Assembly (NCBI RefSeq): GCF_022539315.1
Contig: NC_066313.1
Coordinates: 68,637,934 to 68,701,933 of the forward strand
Origin: Serinus canaria
Taxonomy: Eukaryota; Chordata; Aves; Passeriformes; Fringillidae
Length of the DNA stretch: 64,000 nt
Direction: 5' to 3'
The notes under the pieces were generated by a model. The model had not been told where the DNA came from. It did not search any database and worked only from the letters and a program-made list of their open reading frames with translations. The stretch's first letter is position 1. Each line of letters opens with the position of its first letter. Both the position numbers and the translations under genes were made by a program. This document shows, in pieces, positions 61,592 through 64,000 of the stretch.

Positions 61592-61596
61592 CACTC
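61592..61596. other. Target-site duplication, right copy (CACTC)
   Basis: It follows the 3' LTR terminus ...ACCATGACA directly and matches 58861-58865 exactly. Confidence 0.9.
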
Positions 61597-64000
61597 TTTT
61601 ACCTTAGCTTGCATGCAGCTGAAGGGATTAGCTTGGGAATGATCTGTCACTGAGGGTCTGTGGTGGATGCCACAGTGTCTGTGGTTAGAAAGAAGCCCTA
61701 AATTCTGTACAGCCCCTAGCAAAGCTTACAAAGAGCTTGCAAAGAACAAGTGCTGTGGTAGCAGAAAGCAACAGGCTAAGTGGTTCTAGCCTATCTGCAA
61801 CCAGGAGCAGTAGCTCAACACAAGAAAGAACATTAGATATCAGATACCCTGTGGGAATGTGGAAAATGCAATCCACAGTTTCTTTGTGCTATGACTAAGC
61901 ATAGCATAGCTCAATTTTAATAGACACTGAGTTAAACAGAGGTGATGAGATGTGTCCCTCTGTGCTTCTTGCTGAGTCAATGCTTTAAATGTGAGACATG
62001 ATATACTAGAAAAGCTGTTTCCTTACTGCACTGGGTCCCTTGCCAGTATTCTGGAGGAACCAATGGTGAGTGAATTGAAAACATTCCTTCAGTCTGGTGG
62101 TACAGTTTGTTCAGGGCAAAAATCCTTAGATGATAAGAGCTATTATTCAAGAGCAAAGAAAAGTTATGTAATTTTACAGTTTGTCATTTTATTTAACATG
62201 GCACAGCTGGAAAGTATGAAATGTCCTCTGAGATTTCCTTCTAATTTTTCCCCGATACAATCCAGTATTAAATAGGTCATTCTTCTCAGTTTAATGCAAT
62301 GGAAAAAAAAAAAACACCAAAACAACAGCCCCCTCCCCTATTTAATAGATTATTTTTTAAAAAATCTATTAAATAGGAAGGTCAGGCAGTGAATAAGTTA
62401 GCTGCAAAAATACAAAGACTGCTTCTATAAGAACAGTAGTGAAAGAAAAAGTATTTAAACAAAATCTAGACCAGTGGGCTGATCAGTGCTTCTATTCCCT
62501 CCATGAGAAGGAGGTCCACTTAGTGGGATTAAAAGTCTGAATGTCACAAAAAGAAATGGCTGATACTCTCAAAAATCTAATTACCAGCAAAATGAACAAA
62601 CTATATCACTCAAATGTTGTTCCAAATAAGGTGTTACCCATCCAAATTATGTAATGAATGTAGAAAATATTTTGTAGTAATACACATAAAAATTATACAG
62701 ACTCCCCCATCAGCAACTCTGAATATGTTTATCTTTGCTCCAGTGCTGAAATCACGCTTCTGCTCTGACTTTGCACCTGAAAGTTGACAGTGTCAGTCAA
62801 GGTTGCAGGATTTAGGGACGTGATCACACCTTACCAGTACCTTGAATCCTCTGCTGGGAGGGGTGGAGTGGCATGCCAGTAGGTACAGCCCCTTTGGCAT
62901 GGGTCCCCTCTCTTTTCGGTTGTATTGGGGCAGAATTCCTCCGCCCCATCAACTGGCACTCAGCATTGTTGGTGGGGTACATCTAGACTCCTGAGCACTT
63001 AACAAAAATTATAGGAGTTATTATTTTGCTTAAAGTATGGCCACTATATAAACCCACCTAATGGAGTTATAAGAAAATTTTCCTGTTGCAAATTAATATA
63101 TAAATTCATATTGAAACTATTACTACTAAAGTCAGTGGCTGGATACTAGACTAGAGGGATCACTTTCTCAATTAAGTATGACAGTTTTTATATTCTGGAG
63201 GTTTTATTTCAGGGATAAACCAATATTTTTCTCTCTAATTTCATTTTTGGGGGGGATTTAAAAACTACCTCTTACTATCCATCCAGCATATTTAAAAGGA
63301 GAAAAATTAAAAAAAAAAAAAAAGTGGTGTACGTGTAATGAACACAAGAAAGAAAATAGTTCATATGAAAGTTTGCCACAATAGCATGAAGAGCTTATTA
63401 CATATGAATCAAATTTTCTTTTTATGCTGACATTTCAGCAAGTATTTTAAATCTGTATAGTTATTCCATAAATTTAGCAAGCAAATTCAGGGAGGTAATT
63501 GCAGCCAAACATTGTTAAATTTAATATCTTTGCTCTAATATCAATATTAACTTCAGTCAGTACTTGGACTTCAGATTATTTTTTTTCTGTAGCCATGTTC
63601 TATTTTGTCTTGGCAGTTTTTTTCTGTCCCAAAATGTATTTATTAACACCCTCCTAGGGAAAAAGAAAAAAATAAATCTCACTAAAAACTTCCCATCCCC
63701 TCTTACTTTGTATCCATATAAGCAGGAAGAGTTTCTAAAAGATAGATCTGCGTACTCTAAAAATACTGCACAGAAATGTATTGGTCAGGGCTGAGCCAGC
63801 TAGCAAAGAAACACTAAAAACTGAATTCTGTAGCTGAGCCACGTTTTCTTTTCAACCAACTTTCTTTTCACAACAAAGCCATAAGGCTTAGAAATTGGTT
63901 GTCAATGAACAAGTACTGTGGACAGCAATTATTTTCATACTTACCTGCTATGTGTAGTCAAAAGAGAGTCAGCAGTCCAGGGACATGTTGGATGATTTTA
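61597..64000. other. Noncoding sequence with one inverted repeat and unexplained richer blocks
   Basis: No exon is recognised. The blocks at about 61600-61990 and 62811-62995 are richer in G+C than the rest and may be old repeats that I cannot name. An A run lies at about 63309-63322. Confidence 0.5.
62337..62377. repeat. 41-bp inverted repeat (15-bp perfect arms)
   Basis: CCTATTTAATAGATT at 62337-62351 is matched by its exact complement AATCTATTAAATAGG at 62363-62377. The centre, ATTTTTTAAAA, can extend the stem after a single bulged A. Confidence 0.85.

Overview
The window looks like intergenic or intronic DNA from a bird, most likely a passerine. It is AT-rich, has no convincing protein-coding exon, and carries decayed CR1 LINE pieces plus several avian endogenous-retrovirus LTRs. 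I recognised the CR1 and LTR consensus features from memory; no database search was run. The long open frames all lie in repeats, microsatellites or non-conserved sequence, so no host gene is annotated.

Layout. A dead CR1 3' half lies at 500-1624 (+). About 15 kb of unique AT-rich sequence follows, up to a CR1-type reverse-transcriptase relic at 16662-16850 (-). An LTR of one avian ERV family sits at 20415-20999 (-), and a diverged relative of the same family at 50805-51190 (+). A second LTR family appears as a decayed copy at 29649-30113 (-) and a fuller one at 43679-44687 (-). Two further LTR-like blocks are at 33589-33812 and 40170-41180 (both +). CR1 relics also occur near 34.0-34.3 kb, 35.9-36.3 kb, 48.05 kb, 54.6-54.9 kb and 57.96-58.14 kb. 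A short palindromic relic resembling an old amniote foldback element follows the 44 kb LTR.

The most notable object is at 58866-61591. It is an apparently complete, very young LTR retrotransposon with no coding capacity: two 1,261-bp LTRs differing at only two positions by my reading, flanked by the perfect 5-bp target duplication CACTC. Between them lies a 204-bp internal region with a 22-nt primer-binding site matching the 3' end of tRNA-Glu(CTC) and a purine-rich tract abutting the 3' LTR. It must be moved in trans. Its LTR ends resemble the 3' terminus of the 20.4 kb LTR, which suggests a possible helper lineage.

Other structures include a 62-bp near-perfect palindrome at 57526-57587 with a third partial copy beside it, a compound GTAC/GTAT/CTAT microsatellite at 54301-54424, a 43-bp TA run at 49116-49158 and a 41-bp inverted repeat at 62337-62377. 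No tRNA, rRNA, CRISPR array or bacterial-type feature was seen.
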